Source: Ignelater luminosus
Taxonomy: Eukaryota > Arthropoda > Insecta > Coleoptera > Elateridae
Direction: 5' to 3'
DNA: 64,000 nucleotides
Assembly (NCBI GenBank): GCA_011009095.1
Contig: VTPC01007457.1
Location: 1-64,000 of the forward strand
Shown here: positions 1-12,869 of the stretch, piece after piece
Position numbering within the stretch: the first letter of the stretch is position 1
How the letters are laid out: every line of letters begins with the position of its first letter
Notes under the pieces: model-generated
Told to the model about the DNA's origin: nothing
The model's database searches: none
The model's input: only the letters and a program-made list of their open reading frames with translations
Program-made: the position numbers and the translations under genes

Positions 1-1212
1 GAGCCGGTCAAAAATTATCACCAAAAATATCATATTCGAACTTTTTAACTATATACATACTTAAAAATATCATTTTCAAGCACTTTTAAAAAATATATAT
101 ATCTGGTCTGTGTGGTCGAAATTCAAAATGACCCCTGGTAGTGAACGTGTTAATACGAGTCTCATTTTTTTGGACCCAATCTTGTATTACATAGTCAAGT
201 ATGAGACAAAATCTCATATATTGAGAAGAAAAATTCATGTTTTCATATTTTTTTAATAAACTACCATCAGTGACAAAGTTCAATTAAAAAAGAGTTACAA
301 ATTTTGGAAAACGTAGACTCCAACAAGGAAATTTTGCGTGAGAAGAAACAATCTTTGATCCGTCAGACGACTTTGTTAGATTTTATGAAGCCTTCTATGT
401 CAAAATAACTTCGGTTTATGTTTTTGCAATTCATAATAATATAATTTGCTGTATTATACAAGATTTTATTACACATTTTTCTTCTAAATTATTGTTTTCT
501 TTAGTCTCCGGTCCCAATTAAACATAATTTGTATGTATTTATATGCAAAATTGTACCCCGACTTATGTGAATTCAATTTATCTCAGTAACGGGATTAATT
601 TTTGAAAATGTAAATCTGGATTGTTAATGAGCACGTAAATGCACAACTTTTCCCCATTTCAACGATCTTGTATCTATTATCGTTTCGAATATCCCCATGT
701 ACTCCATTTTATCCTGGCGACACTGTATACTAATAGCAACTTTTTCATAGAAATATGTACTTTTACATAAAATAGTGACCCACTCCAAACCCTGTTATTC
801 TATCTTAGCTTAGAATTACAAGATCCACAATTTCTAAATCTACTGTAACAGTTATTGTGGTAAATATGTTCAGGTCATCCATCGAAGTCTACACAAACAT
901 AACAGAAATCAAGTTATGTTAATATTTGTAAATGAAATTAGCACAAGCTACAACATGCTATGCAATGTTTTTTACAGTTTAGAGTCGTCAAATACTTAAA
1001 AAGAAAGCGACCATAATATAAGTGAAAACCGTGTTTTATGTAAATAAGCAACTTCTGAAATCCAGTATTGCTTTTGTTGTCTGTACACCTTCTTTCAGTC
1101 AATTTAAACAACTAAATTAAATCTCAGCATTAACATTGCTTTTTACTTTTAAATTTAAAAAGAAATACAATCAGAAATAATGCCAAGAGATTAATCTGAT
1201 TCTATATTTATA
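1..1212. other. Gene-free AT-rich stretch
   Basis: No coding region, RNA gene or clear element was recognised here. Open frames are short, AT-rich and match no family I know. It may be intergenic DNA or the intron before a distal last exon of the minus-strand LSM14 gene, whose expected RGG-rich tail is not found nearby. Confidence 0.4.
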
Positions 1213-2229
1213 CAGGGTGACCCACCAAAAACAAACGAGACTGAATACATCACATCAAAATAATTTTTCGAAACAAAAAACACAGAAGCAGATTGATTAT
1301 TTTTGTTGAGAAAGGGGACATTTTTTGGCATACAATCTGAGTGGAACAAATACTTTGGAATTATCAAATTAAAATAAATGAAAACAAATGTTTAATTTAA
1401 TGTCATTGGCGTACATTCATAAAAGATTGTAATTGATTATTATTAAAGGGGATCACAACGCAAAAAGCAAGTTCGAATCAAATTGAAGTTTTCAGGTATT
1501 TATATTCGTGTATAATTTTCCAGAAGTTTATCTGATATGATAAGGAAGTTATGAGCAATAACTGAAATGTGTGTGACGTCAAAGCGCAGACCGGTAGCAA
1601 GAGACGCTCGACTTTTATATGCATTGCGTTCACATTTGCTGGTGTTTTTACAAGCAGTTTTAAGATTACGTTTTAAACTTAATTTAAAAGTGCCTGCTCG
1701 TAGTGTGTACAGTTGTAGAAATAGTTCAAAGAATAAAAACAATTGAGAAAAGGGAATATTTTTTATAAATTTCCAAACAGGAATCATTCCCCAAAACGAT
1801 TTGCTATATGGCTAGAAATGTCCATAAATTTATCACGCAGTGAATTGTTTATATAGGTACTACATAGCGCCAAGTTTTGTTTAAAACATTTTCTGCAGTT
1901 AGCAATTCTTTCTTAAAACGGATCTTTGTTTCTAAACTGAAATTATATGTCTAGCCTACTGTATAGGTCTTTAGTTACAAGTAAAATTAGTTTTGAAAAT
2001 TGGGGGCACTCGGTAATAACAAAAATCCTCATTTTGGTTGCAGAAAGTTCAATCCTATACTGTGCAGTGCAGTAGTTCCACGTGGTATGCACATTGTTGC
2101 AAAAGTTCGTACAATTTCAACTTTGGACGTACAAGCCTACAAAAAACACTAGATCTATTGTACCCATCTACTTTTATAATGTGATCGCTGTTTTACCCAC
2201 CTTTAAACATAAACTATAATGAATTGTTC

Positions 2230-4150
2230 TTTCTTTTACTTTTTATTCTTATTTATTTTTATGTTTTTGGTTTTAAGGTAAAATGAAACTTCTTGTTATT
2301 ATATAATTTATTTTGAACGTTTCAAGAATTATTATTCTCTTCTTCAGTAAAAGCTAAATAAAAAATATATAAATATCATTAAAATTAAATAGAAAATATA
2401 TTTATCTTAATGAAATATTTTAAAAATTAAAAACTAAGAATTAGAATTCAAATAAACTAACACTGTCAAAATCGAAATTATGGTTATAGTCGAAGCAATG
2501 TTTGGATAAAGCAGTATCATCTTTGAAAAGTCTTATAGATGATTTGTGTTGATTTATTCTATTTTTTAAATTAATTGTTTTGTTTGACCAATGTATTTTT
2601 TATTGCAGAACTTACAATTGATTTGATATATCACGTTGGATTGTAAAGTTAATGCAGTTCTCGATTTTACTTTTGTATAAAATTGTTGTATTGTGTTAAA
2701 ATTTGTGTAACTTACATTTTTATTGGCATTTAATTTAATAATGTTCCCTATTCTAGTGATTAGTATGGTTTGCTTTGTCGAGTTGTTTTGTATTTATGCA
2801 AGTTATACAGTGTGTCCCTATTTCGATGCTCACTATTGGGATCTCAGAAATTGTAAGAGATACAAAGTCGGTTAAATTAGAAAAAGTTTTGGCTATCTTG
2901 GAGATCAGTTTACTTATGCTTTTGTTTTTTCAAAAAAGTTCACGGCTTACTAGATATTTGCTAAAAACGAAATTATCTTATTTTTTTTAAAGTGAAATAT
3001 CTCAGGAACAAGCAAAGATAGAAAAGAACAGCAAAGAAGGTGTTTTAGAGAAGTTACTCTGAAACACAAAAAAATTATTTTTGCAATTGTCTTTTGTTTT
3101 ACTTCGGCGGTGAAACGTAAATCCACATTTTTTCTAATGGAACGCCTACTTGATTTTCATATTACTGAACTGCACTCCTTAAATGCTTTTCAGTGATACA
3201 TGGTTTGACATAGCTATTCTTTCATTTTACCAAGTTATGAAGTGAGAATCATTTTTCATCATAGTGTGCCATGACATCTAACACACGAAGTTGTGGAGTT
3301 TTATCAAAGAAATTCATTTGTTATGCAAAACTTGCTAAAACAAAATAAATACACTTTTATGAGGCATTAGCTGCTTATTTGATGCTATGTGTGAATGCTC
3401 AGTAAAGTATCTTAAAAGCATCTTTTGTTTTGTTTTAGCAACTGTTACATAACAAATCTAATTTATCTGACAAAAACGAATGATTTTCATATGTTTAAAG
3501 CCATGGCACACTACGTGGAAAATGCTTTTTATTTAAAAAAAATAAGATAATTTCGTTTTTAGCAAATATCTAGTAAGTGAACTTTTTTTAAAAAAAACAC
3601 AAACGCATAGGTAAACTGATCTACAAAATAGCCAAAACTTTTCTAATTTAACCGACTTCGTATCTCTTACAATTTTCGTGATCCCAATAGTGAGCATCGA
3701 AATAGGGACACACTGTATATGTAATCAATTCTTCTTGTGATATATTTTTCTATAAAATACAAAGGAAAATTATTTTTTATTAAGATATTTTTAACTTTTT
3801 GTTGTCTAAATTTAGCATGTGATAATTAATTTAATTGCTCTATCTATAAGGTTATTGATGATGCTAATTTATAGTTAAAGTATGTTTCAGAAAAGAAATT
3901 TATATATCTGTCAGATCTTACATTTTTAGTATACCAATTTGTGATAATGGAATTGTTATTTTTGTGTAAAGTAATGTCTAAAAAGTTTGGAATTTTTATT
4001 TTCTATTTCTAAAGTGAATTTTAATCTTGGATGATAACTATTAAAAATGTCAAGAATGTTAATGTATTTAAATTTAAAATAAATTATATAATAACAAGAA
4101 GTGTCATTTTACTTTAAAATCAAAAACATAAAAATAAATTTAAAAATAAA
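2230..4150 (-). mobile_element. Penelope-like retroelement remnant (RT end plus GIY-YIG)
   Basis: On the minus strand, around 4050-3780, decayed frames read like the C-terminal part of a Penelope-type reverse transcriptase, including ITNWYTKNVRSDRYINF. After an interruption, 2740-2440 encodes a GIY-YIG endonuclease-like stretch with YQINCKFCNKKYIGQT followed by a helical region ending in HKSSIRLFKDDTALSKHC. This order, RT then GIY-YIG, is the Penelope layout. The two ends are inverted copies of each other: about 85 bases around AACTTCTTGTTATTATATAA at 2230-2320 and at 4075-4150. Frames carry stops, so it is dead. A 0.9 kb hairpin element sits between the two protein segments. The family call is firm from the motifs; the exact borders are not. 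Confidence 0.7.
2806..3718. repeat. Hairpin (foldback) element, about 0.9 kb
   Basis: The two ends, starting TACAGTGTGTCCCTATTTCG and closing with its complement, form arms of about 185 bases that match almost perfectly. Further inward, 3240-3370 and 3420-3530 also pair, so nearly the whole unit can fold on itself around a loop near 3370-3420. It carries no coding capacity and interrupts the Penelope-like remnant. Related arms occur at 27190-27500, 29866-30811 and 45190-46040. Confidence 0.85.
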
Positions 4151-4846
4151 AACATAAGTGGAACAATTTTATTTGAATTTGATGTGTGTGCACATGTTGG
4201 TTATTTGTTTTCGGTACCAAAAAAAACCTTGAATTGAACTACGCGCATTTGCACGTGTCTTTACACCATTTTACGCAGTTCTACGACAAAGTAGTTGCAC
4301 ATTTATTCGCGACATCGAAATTCTGCCCACAAGTGGGAATCCGCCTTAAAATAATGGAATTGACATGTATTTGTCGCAACGTGTAATTTGATCTAAGAGT
4401 GCAATAAATCGGTTCCTGATACAATGCTGCAGATAGACACTACACAACCGTCTTGCGCTTTGATGTCATACTCAAATCTTTAAACAGCAATATTTACATA
4501 ACTATTCCGAGTATCAAAATGGGAATTCCATTTCAATGACCTACAAAAATATGTTAAAAAATAAAAAACTATGTCATCCCCTTTAATAATGCAATAACTT
4601 GAAGATTATGAAGACATATTTTAATGATTCTAATTCTAAACAAATTGACTGAATTTAAAAAATCAAAGAGGATATAGGGAATTACAATGTCTTTCTAATA
4701 ATGTACCAATCGAACCCCCTTCACATTGGGGTATGAATTGTACATCAAAGAATGTCATCCAAATAAAAATCAACCTATTTTTGCATTTGTTTTTTAAATA
4801 TAATTTGTGAGTTATTATCCATTTTCAATGGGCCACCCTGTATATA

Positions 4847-5518
4847 GTTACATTGAGGAAAATCTTTAGTTAAACTATTTTGCAAGAAAACTAATAAATT
4901 AAGAAACCAAATATAATATAAATGCAATAAAGGCACAATTTATCATGGTAGTAAAATAAACATTAATAATTTTACCAACAGTAATAATAAAAAATGGAAC
5001 AAAATTAAGATTACAAATAAAGGTAATAAAAATTCTATATAACCAAATAGTTTTATAGTTGAACCAATGTAAAGATAAAACATGTGGTCTGACCTAAAAA
5101 CTGTTTCACATTTGTTCATTTTCAGTTGAATTCCACTTATCAAATGCAAATAATTTTATATGCTATAGGTAGAATAATTCAAGCAAGATTGTGAGAAGTG
5201 CAAACATTTGCAAATGCATCTAAACTTGTTGATAACAGTTGAAATTTCCCATCTTAAGAAATTACCTTCAATAATAGAATTATTTCTCTTTTTAATTTCA
5301 TTCTTTTACTATAGGCTATGTTTACTGTTTATCATGGTTTATTAAAAAATGTTCAGTTAACCATATTAACAAGAACGGTTATAATTAAACAATGTTTAGA
5401 ATAATGAAACTATTTACATTCTTAACAAGCTATTTATAAAAACATTAAATTGTAATTTCTAAGGTTAATTTTCAAATTGAAAAGACCATTAACATATTCA
5501 TTTCTTAAATTTTATCAC
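4847..5518. other. Gap between old element and LSM14; no gene seen
   Basis: Very AT-rich. I searched the minus strand for a glycine/arginine-rich last exon of LSM14 and found none. Possible 3' UTR of the LSM14 gene. Confidence 0.4.
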
Positions 5519-8128
5519 TTACCCACTACGTCTAGTAGATGCCACTCCAAACGTTTCAGAATTTAATTTACGTTCTGCACGCCAATCAGTTCTTTGAGAA
5601 CGTCCTTTTGACCGTTCGACGGCCTCACAAGAAATATTATCAAAGAACGATTTACTCTTATCATAATATACAGGCTCTTCTTCTTCTTGTTCACCTTCAC
5701 CAGCACCAGTCTCATTACCGGAATCGTCTTTCTTCTCATTATCACCATTAACTTCTGGTTTCCCATCTTTTATTTTCACTTTATCAAGTTGACTTCTAAG
5801 TTCTTCAAACTGAGTATTTGCTTGTTCAAAATCATAATCGTTGTCGAATTTCAATGTGCTCTTTTGTTTATTACCAGCATTTGATTGTTGATTTTGTCGA
5901 AAATTATTAGACCCACCTCCACTACCTCCACCTGTACCAGGTGGGCCTCTTGTTCTTGGACCCTTTGGTCTTGATTGACCTCGTGACATAGGACCCCATC
6001 CAGATTGCCTAGGTTGATGATTTCCTTGCATTTGTTGATGGTTAGGACGATGTTGCATTTGTCTATTCTGTGGTCGGTTTGTATCAGTATTTGAGGTAAA
6101 CTAAAACATCCAATAATTAAATCTCTTATAAACTCTAATCTTTCCTATTAAATACTTACTTGTACTGATTCACCCTTTGAGTCTCGTCTATCTTTCGGTT
6201 GATTACGATGTCCTGGTGGTTGAATTGGTCGAGATATCCGTTTGTCATCTTTCTTACCAGCTCCACTAACTTGTACTGCTTGATCAGCCGTGGGTGACTT
6301 CCTAGAACCCAAACTTGCTGGTGTTGTGCTGCGTGAACCACCTCCGATCAAATCTAAAACAGAAGCTAACTGAGATCTCTAGCAAGCATCACACATCATT
6401 TCTTTTAGTGATAAGCAGCAACAAGAAGCAAACTTGAAAATTATTTTAAACAATACAAGTTAAAATTGAAAATCTTTTAGCTAATTCATTTTTTGTATTT
6501 TACATAATTTTACCAATCTGATTTCTGCAGACTATCAAAACAGTTAATTGGCGAAGATGAAATCAAACCAGCCGAACAAGAAATGACAAAAATAATGAAA
6601 ATCTAATGATGAGATTTTAAATAAGGTGAGGAAAGGATTATCAGGATTTTATAGTTCATTTCCAGATTACATAAAACAAAGAAAGCCATGATTTTGTACT
6701 GTTTTAACAATGAAAATCAGTATCAGCATCTTTATGAAAAAAAAAAGAAGTTACTAAATTTTAATCTGATAAATGTCAGTTTTAAGGTTAGTTTTTATGC
6801 AGTGTTTAAAATCTCTTAAAATTAGCAGATTTTTGTAGTGAATATCTCAATTATCAATATAAATAACATAAAATATAGATAAATTTGTTAATAAACTATC
6901 TTGACATTACTAACCTTAGGTGAACCTTAAGTGATTTTTCTAATATTATGATGTTATCAAAATACAAAATCATAACATTCTTCATTTTCTATAATTTAAA
7001 AATTAACTATTTACATGAACTACTATGGCTACTAAGCTTTAACAACTTCATATCATAAATATACAACTTCATCATGTAAAACTTTTAATAAAGAAATATC
7101 CAATTTCACTCCTAGAAAGGTAAAATATTCTATTCAATATTGTTGTAAAACAGTTACATGATGAAAAATCTACAAATATAAGAAACAACAGTTATCAAAA
7201 ACTGATAAAATTTTAGTTTCAAAAAATACCTTTTAAAAAACATGCAATATAATCCCCAAAATATGCATATATTTCTTTAACCTTTAATGAAGCAACATGA
7301 TATTTACCAATTTTGTAGCTAATGGATTAAAAACAAAAACTACTGAACACAAAATGAAGCAGCAAGCAGAAAAACAGGCTTTCGTTTACCGTGTTCACTG
7401 GGCCGTAGTGGTTCAACAGCAGGAGAAAGGTCTGGAAGAGGTACAGGCCCAGGCATAATCAACTCACTTGGCTTAGAAGGTACACCTCGAGGGCCTTGGC
7501 CAAGACCCATACCTGGAGCTAGTCCAGCACCGATGCTACCCATACCACCATATCCTGTACTAAATTGACCCATTGAAGGACCCATCGGCCCCAAAACTGG
7601 ATGAGAGTATCCCTGAGACTGAAACTGTTGCTGTCCCAAAGAAGGAGGCACGGAAAGTTGCATAATTGCAGGGTCATTTGGCAAAGTCGGTACATTGTTT
7701 ATCACTCTTATATCTTTGATATCAGAGCCACGAAACAAAATATAATCATAAACTTGATTTTGGGCTGGTACTGGATACTGAGTTTCTCTGTCTTCTGTTC
7801 CAAATGATCTGACTGCAAAAGAAAAAAAACAACTTGAAAAATTATCAAACTTAACAAAACTTTTGAAGGTCAATACTGACAAAAACAGCTTGCAAAAAAA
7901 CAACAAACTTGAATTCTTTTTATTTAACAGATTTAACTATTGACTATTTTTAAAACAAAGGTAAAAACGGGCAATAGGTAAAGTGAAAACAATTTGGGGA
8001 ATCTTACCAGAGGCCAAGGCTATTGTACATTCTTGGGGATCAACGGTAAATAGCCGGCCTTCATAACGAATGTCGGCCTTCGATATCAGGCTAATTTTTG
8101 AGCCCAATTCTGGCATTCCAGTACTCAT
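5519..8128 (-). CDS. tral: LSM14 / trailer hitch mRNP protein
   Basis: Exons: 8008-8128, 7390-7812, 6160-6353 and 5523-6100 (or to a TAA at 5519), 439 residues if it ends there. LSM14 proteins sit in P-bodies and other mRNPs, bind Me31B/DDX6 and repress translation. The N-terminal Lsm domain (residues 1-80) is clear, with [16 protein letters not shown] and FRGSDIKDI. The C-terminal part holds the FDF motif ([10 protein letters not shown], about 331), the FFD box ([13 protein letters not shown], about 391) and the TFG box (ETFGVA, about 428). Exon 1 starts with [11 protein letters not shown], the family start. Exon 4 ends at AGTGG/GTAAGT, a perfect donor that also creates a TAA stop, so the protein either stops there or is spliced to an RGG-rich exon that I cannot find in the next 5.5 kb. 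The symbol follows the fly orthologue. Confidence 0.93.
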
Positions 8129-8750
8129 TGTAAAATTGAAAATTTAAACTTCGGATGTACTAGATGCTTTTGGAGTTTTCAACACCCATTGAAGCAAAAC
8201 GAATTCGAAACTGAAGAATGGCGTACCCAAAACAGCTGTACGAAATGACGACGTAGATTAGAAATTAGTGTCATTAGGCAATTTTCGTTTCCAGCGAACT
8301 GGTATGGTCGGTATAAATTGGTATATTATTACGTACTTGTATTGAAATAATCCGTCAGAGTAACCTGTAATTTCAGCCACATAAGATATACAAATACTAC
8401 AGCCACTTTTAAATCAATATGATTAGCGTAATTTCCAATAATCTGTCGTTAATACCTAAACAATAATTTTGAAATATTTATATACCAAAGATACCGAAAA
8501 ATTAATCGAATTAAAATCGGCTATTACCAGCATGTGAAACATGGACAATCAAAATCTCCCTACGGGATCGGATTACGTAAACTGTCAAAAATTGTTTTAA
8601 TACTTTCTAAGAAAGATTTTTGTGTTTATGACTGCCCGGAATTATATCAAACAGTTTTGAGATTAAGTACTGTATTTTCTTTTATATAATATACTTTAAG
8701 AAGTGTGCACGCTTCTTGATTTTCTTGGAACCGGTTACCTTTTAGTCAAC
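8129..8750. promoter_or_regulatory. Shared divergent promoter region, LSM14 / cytochrome c1
   Basis: 622 bases separate the two start codons on opposite strands, so both 5' UTRs and promoters must lie here unless far upstream exons exist. No TATA box or other element is assigned. Inferred from gene placement only. Confidence 0.5.
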
Positions 8751-10125
8751 ATGGCTGCTAGTGTTGGAAGGATTTGTGGGGCTCGCCTTTTAAAACCGAG
8801 TGCTGGCAAAGTAGTTACTCAGGTATAATTGATTTATAAGAATTTACTTTTTAGAGTGTATACTTAATATCTAGAGAAAATCAGTTTTCTTTAAACCTGT
8901 CAGTCAGGGCAGAAATCTTAAGAAATTGAGGGGCATTGCATGTTGTCCAGTTACTGTACAAATCGATCTTTTGCCCTTAATGTGTTATTAAATGAACCAA
9001 GAATCATTTCTTACATATATCTATGTAATTAGTATTTTAACATTGTATCATTGATTCAAGTTATTACATAACATGCTAGATATAACCTAAGCATATGTGA
9101 TTTTAGATCAGTAGCTTTTCTACAACAAGGGAATGGGCAAAGAACAAGAAAACAGTAAGAGCTATAAGTGGGTGCCTTTGATTTAATATTAATTATATGT
9201 ATTTGCAGCTTTTAACAACATTGGGTGTTTTAACAGGGGGTGCCGGTGCTTTAGTTTTAGCTCTTGATCAATCAGTAAGGGCCTCAGATTTAGAATTACA
9301 TGCACCTAAAAATCCTTGGAACCATAAGGGTCCCATAAGTGCTCTTGACCATGCTAGGTATGTGCTATCTTTACAATTCAAGACTGAATACTATTTGTAA
9401 TTTTATAACAGTATTCGAAGAGGTTATGAAGTTTATAAGCAGGTGTGTGCAGCATGCCACTCGATGCGTTTTGTGTGTTATCGCAATTTGGTGGGAGTTA
9501 CACACACTGAAGAAGAAGCCAAAGCTGAAGCTGAAGAAACATTGGTTGAAGATGGACCTAATGAACAAGGTGAAATGTTTAAAAGGCCAGGAAAATTATC
9601 TGATCATTTCCCTAACCCATATGCTAATGAAGAAGCTGCCCGTGCTGCCAATAATGGTGCTTTCCCTCCTGATTTATCATACATAGTATCTGCTCGTCAT
9701 GGAGGTAGGTTTGATTTATTTGTTGGATTTGTATTTATTTGTTTAAAAAATATTTTTATCTAGGGGAAGATTACATATTTGCCCTTTTAACGGGTTATTG
9801 CGACGCTCCTGCTGGAGTGGTACTTAGAGAGGGCCAGTATTTCAATCCATATTTCCCAGGTGGAGCCATCTCAATGGCTCAAGCATTGTATAATGAGGTA
9901 ATGGAATATAATGATGGCACACCAGCCACTGCCAGTCAATTAGCAAAGGATGTAGGTACTTTCCTTAAATGGACTGCCGAACCTGAACATGACGACAGGA
10001 AAAAGATGCTTATTAAAGCATTCTTTATGTTTTCACTGCTTACTGCCGTAATATATTACTACAAGCGTCACAAGTGGACAGTTATAAAGAGCCGCAAGAT
10101 TCAATTCAATCCGAAAACGAAGTAA
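8751..10125 (+). CDS. Cyt-c1: Cytochrome c1, heme subunit of complex III
   Basis: Five exons: 8751-8822, 9107-9154, 9209-9357, 9412-9704 and 9764-10125, giving 307 residues. The protein passes electrons from the Rieske protein to cytochrome c in the mitochondrial inner membrane. The N-terminus is a basic targeting peptide followed by a hydrophobic sorting segment ([19 protein letters not shown]). The heme site CAACH is at residues 102-106. Conserved blocks include [19 protein letters not shown] and the [14 protein letters not shown] junction across exons 4 and 5. The C-terminal anchor ([19 protein letters not shown]) is complete. Exon 2 is only 16 codons and in phase 0 on both sides; I placed it from its splice sites and from the usual length of the presequence. 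Length and domains are normal for animals. Confidence 0.96.
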
Positions 10126-10243
10126 CGAAACTCCAACAATAGATAATTTGATTCTGTATATTAGTGACACCAAACATTTTAATAGTGACTGTGTTTACTA
10201 TTATGGATAAGTTTTATTTAAACTGTATGTTTATCATAAAGTC

Positions 10244-10249
10244 AATAAA
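10244..10249 (+). terminator. Poly(A) signal of cytochrome c1
   Basis: AATAAA lies 119 bases after the stop codon, in an AT-rich 3' UTR, the usual place for cleavage and polyadenylation. Confidence 0.6.
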
Positions 10250-10439
10250 ATTGAAATATACAACAGAAATTACCACTGTCGCCCATTTTAACTGTTTTCA
10301 TGCATGTAATATTGATATTGGTTTAGTTAATTTTTATTAAAGCTTATCTGTTAATATTGTTACAATAAATTATAAAATCTTTTTGTGCTGTGTATTTTAA
10401 GTTTGAAATAAACTCGGGGTAGTTATCAATGAGTGCCAA

Positions 10440-10760
10440 TCAAGATTAATTTGTAAAATTGACTCTTTAATTTGAGGTTTACTTGATACATTCATAAGTT
10501 AGGTGCTTTTGGGCAAATTAGTAAAGCCATTTTTGCACTCGCTTGTATTTGTAGATGGTGTCAATTTAATTTTGTTGATATCACCAATTTTTAAGTTGCT
10601 AAAAATTGAAGATTTTAAATCCTTAACCTCAAATTATGAACACTAATACTTGATCCTCTCTTAAACAATTATTGTTTTTTAATGTTACTTTCAACATCAG
10701 TTCAAAATCTTGTCACTGATTGGAATTTCTTGGTGTTGACATGTATTTAACACTAGAAAT
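10440..10760. repeat. Dispersed repeat, copy 1
   Basis: Shares blocks in the same order with 35760-36010: a TATTTGTAGATG segment, then AAATCCTTAACCTC followed by AATTATGAA, then a stretch ending TCTTGTCACTGATT or its variant. Function and family are unknown. Confidence 0.45.
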
Positions 10761-11553
10761 ACATCACCAAAAAATGGCTTAAATTTCTATGAAATCAATT
10801 CTGAGTTAACTATTATTAACCTTTTAATTTTATCTTTCGTTTGTTGACTTACCTAGCTACATAAAATAGTATCTTGTAGAATTTTATAGAGTATAATTCA
10901 CAAGAACCAGACGTTTGTAACTGAATAATTAGTGGGTCTACAAACATACTTTTCTCTCTGAATTTAAAAGACTCCGTATGAAAGTATTGAAAGGGCAAAG
11001 AGAAAAGTAATTCTTCATGACATACTAGGTATGTACTGGTTAGTATGGTATGTTCACATAAAATTCTATGTAAATGTCATTTGACGTGCCACAACACATC
11101 CAAATTGGGTTAAGTAAAGTGGTGGTATAATTAGAGGTTATCCACAATAACAACTTGATCAACATTCTAAACCATTTTTGCAAACTTTAGTTTCTATTTC
11201 TTTTAGTGGTGAGTACTAACCAACAGTAATCACACTGAACTAACCAGGTTGGTTGCAGATAGTCATGAAAATCAGCTTATTGTGTTATTTTCTTCAAAAA
11301 TATTTTCTTTCCCAAAAAAACTTTTGGTATTTGAAACTTGATATCTTTTCTTAACAACTTCAATGAAACTATGAGTCACCCAATGTCAAGCATATGATGT
11401 CATTTTTTTCAAACTGAATTAAAGTAGTCGTCATAATATTCATAAATAATTCAGAGGCATGCCATGGTAGGAACTTTGGATTATTAGACCAAACTACTGA
11501 TATTCAGAAAATACCTATGCAGACTTAATCTACTTATTGTCATAAGATAAGAT

Positions 11554-11689
11554 TCAAGGCTGTAACTAGGATTGAATTTCGGGGGGGGGGGGAGGTTCTA
11601 CAATAATACAGTTACTAAAACAACAATTAGTTAGAATCTTGGAGGGGGAGAAGTTGAACCTCCAAAACCTCCCCTAGTTACAGCCTTGA
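11554..11689. repeat. Small foldback MITE with perfect 17-base ends
   Basis: TCAAGGCTGTAACTAGG at the left is repeated as an exact inverted copy at the right end. The interior has poly-G and GGAGGGGGAG runs, striking in this AT-rich region. Total about 136 bases, no coding capacity. Confidence 0.75.
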
Positions 11690-12686
11690 GGTATGTAATA
11701 CTTTTTCCAAGATGTCCTTAGGCACAAAAAGAGAAAGGACCGATAGTATGTGTGAAGAAGATGTCACCACTAAAATCCACATGTAATTGGTTATCAGAAA
11801 TATTTATAACAGAATCTGTACCTAATTTACTTTAAAATATAAAAAACAAAAAAATTGTTACTGTTTCCTCAAATTTAGACAATTTACTCGTACATATTCT
11901 AAACTGTTTCTTATTAGCCCACAACCTGAAAAATAAAACTAATCTGAATGTGATGCTTGATGCATTGAAATTGGTAGAACAAAAGGAGAGGGCAGTTGCA
12001 TCTGAACAATCCAAGATATTGAATGGTCTGGAGTATTTTTAATGTGAGTCCAATAATCTTTGCCATCGAAAACCAAAACATGTCTGCTTACTAACTTTCT
12101 CCCTTAAAATTGAACATGGATGATTTTATGCTATTTGATATTTAAAAAGTTCATGTGAATTAGAAACATCGTTGTTGTTGAAAATGTCAGCGGCTGCTGC
12201 CAAACTTCAGGGGGTGCACAGATGCGTGATTGGTTGAAATTGTCAAATTACACACAAATAACAACAGAGTCTGGAATAGCAAAGAATTTTGCTATAGCAA
12301 TTTGAATTTACAAGTACCTTAACTTCATCATTCAAATTTAGGTTATATTTTTATGTTTCAGAAAAATGTCTGAACACTATCAGCTTTGCTTGTTGCAATC
12401 AGTCTTAATCGAAAAATCTTATATAGCAATGAGTTTAGCTTTTTTCTGGGTTACTGTAAAGTTGTTTATAAGATCCTTGATGAAACTATTCTTGCAGGTT
12501 TAGAAAGGAAGCCTAAATTTAAACATTTACCATTTACTTACATCCTGAAACAATAAGTTCATTCATGTTGTACAGGGTCTGTCAGAAGCCCTGCACACAA
12601 CTTCTAGTAAATATCCACTTGATGAAAAAAGCTAATAATTGCTTTATCTTTTGCGGTTTTTGAGTGATGACATCATCAGTATACAA

Positions 12687-12869
12687 TACTAGACACACTT
12701 GTCAAAGAAGAGAGACAAAAATATACGTTAGCTCTCTACTCACACAGCGTGTGTAAAGGATAGAATAAGAATTTACTGTTAAAATTTTTCTTCTTTCCTT
12801 TACACCCACAGTGCGAGCATAGAGCTAATATATATTTTTGTCTCTCTTGTTTGACAAGTGTGTCCATAC
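12687..12869. repeat. Foldback MITE, about 183 bases
   Basis: Left arm GACACACTTGTCAAAGAAGA pairs with the right arm ending TTTGACAAGTGTGTCC. The arms run about 78 bases and continue through an AGAGACAAAAATATA block and a GTGTAAAGGA block. Only about 25 bases of loop remain. Confidence 0.75.

Larger units (their letters stand above)
1213..4846. repeat. Old terminal-inverted-repeat element hosting later insertions
   Basis: The left end reads TACAGGGTGACCCACCAAAA, and the reverse complement of the right end reads TACAGGGTGGCCCATTGAAA. Further inverted matches lie inside: ATTATTAAAGGGGAT near 1440 pairs with a copy near 4580, and GACGTCAAAGCGCAGACC near 1577 pairs with a diverged copy near 4455. 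These arms suggest one decayed DNA element about 1.7 kb long before it was filled by the Penelope-like piece and the hairpin element inside it. No transposase is left. The boundaries are inferred from hand-matched arms. Confidence 0.5.

Noticed and set aside
86..283. 65-codon minus-strand frame at the left edge
   Set aside because: No family recognised, AT-rich, no splice or start context; not called as a gene.
4186..4386. 66-codon plus-strand frame
   Set aside because: Lies inside the arm of the old 1213-4846 element and resembles no protein; best explained by the repeat.
5539..5751. Plus-strand frames opposite LSM14 exon 4
   Set aside because: Antisense shadows of a conserved coding exon.
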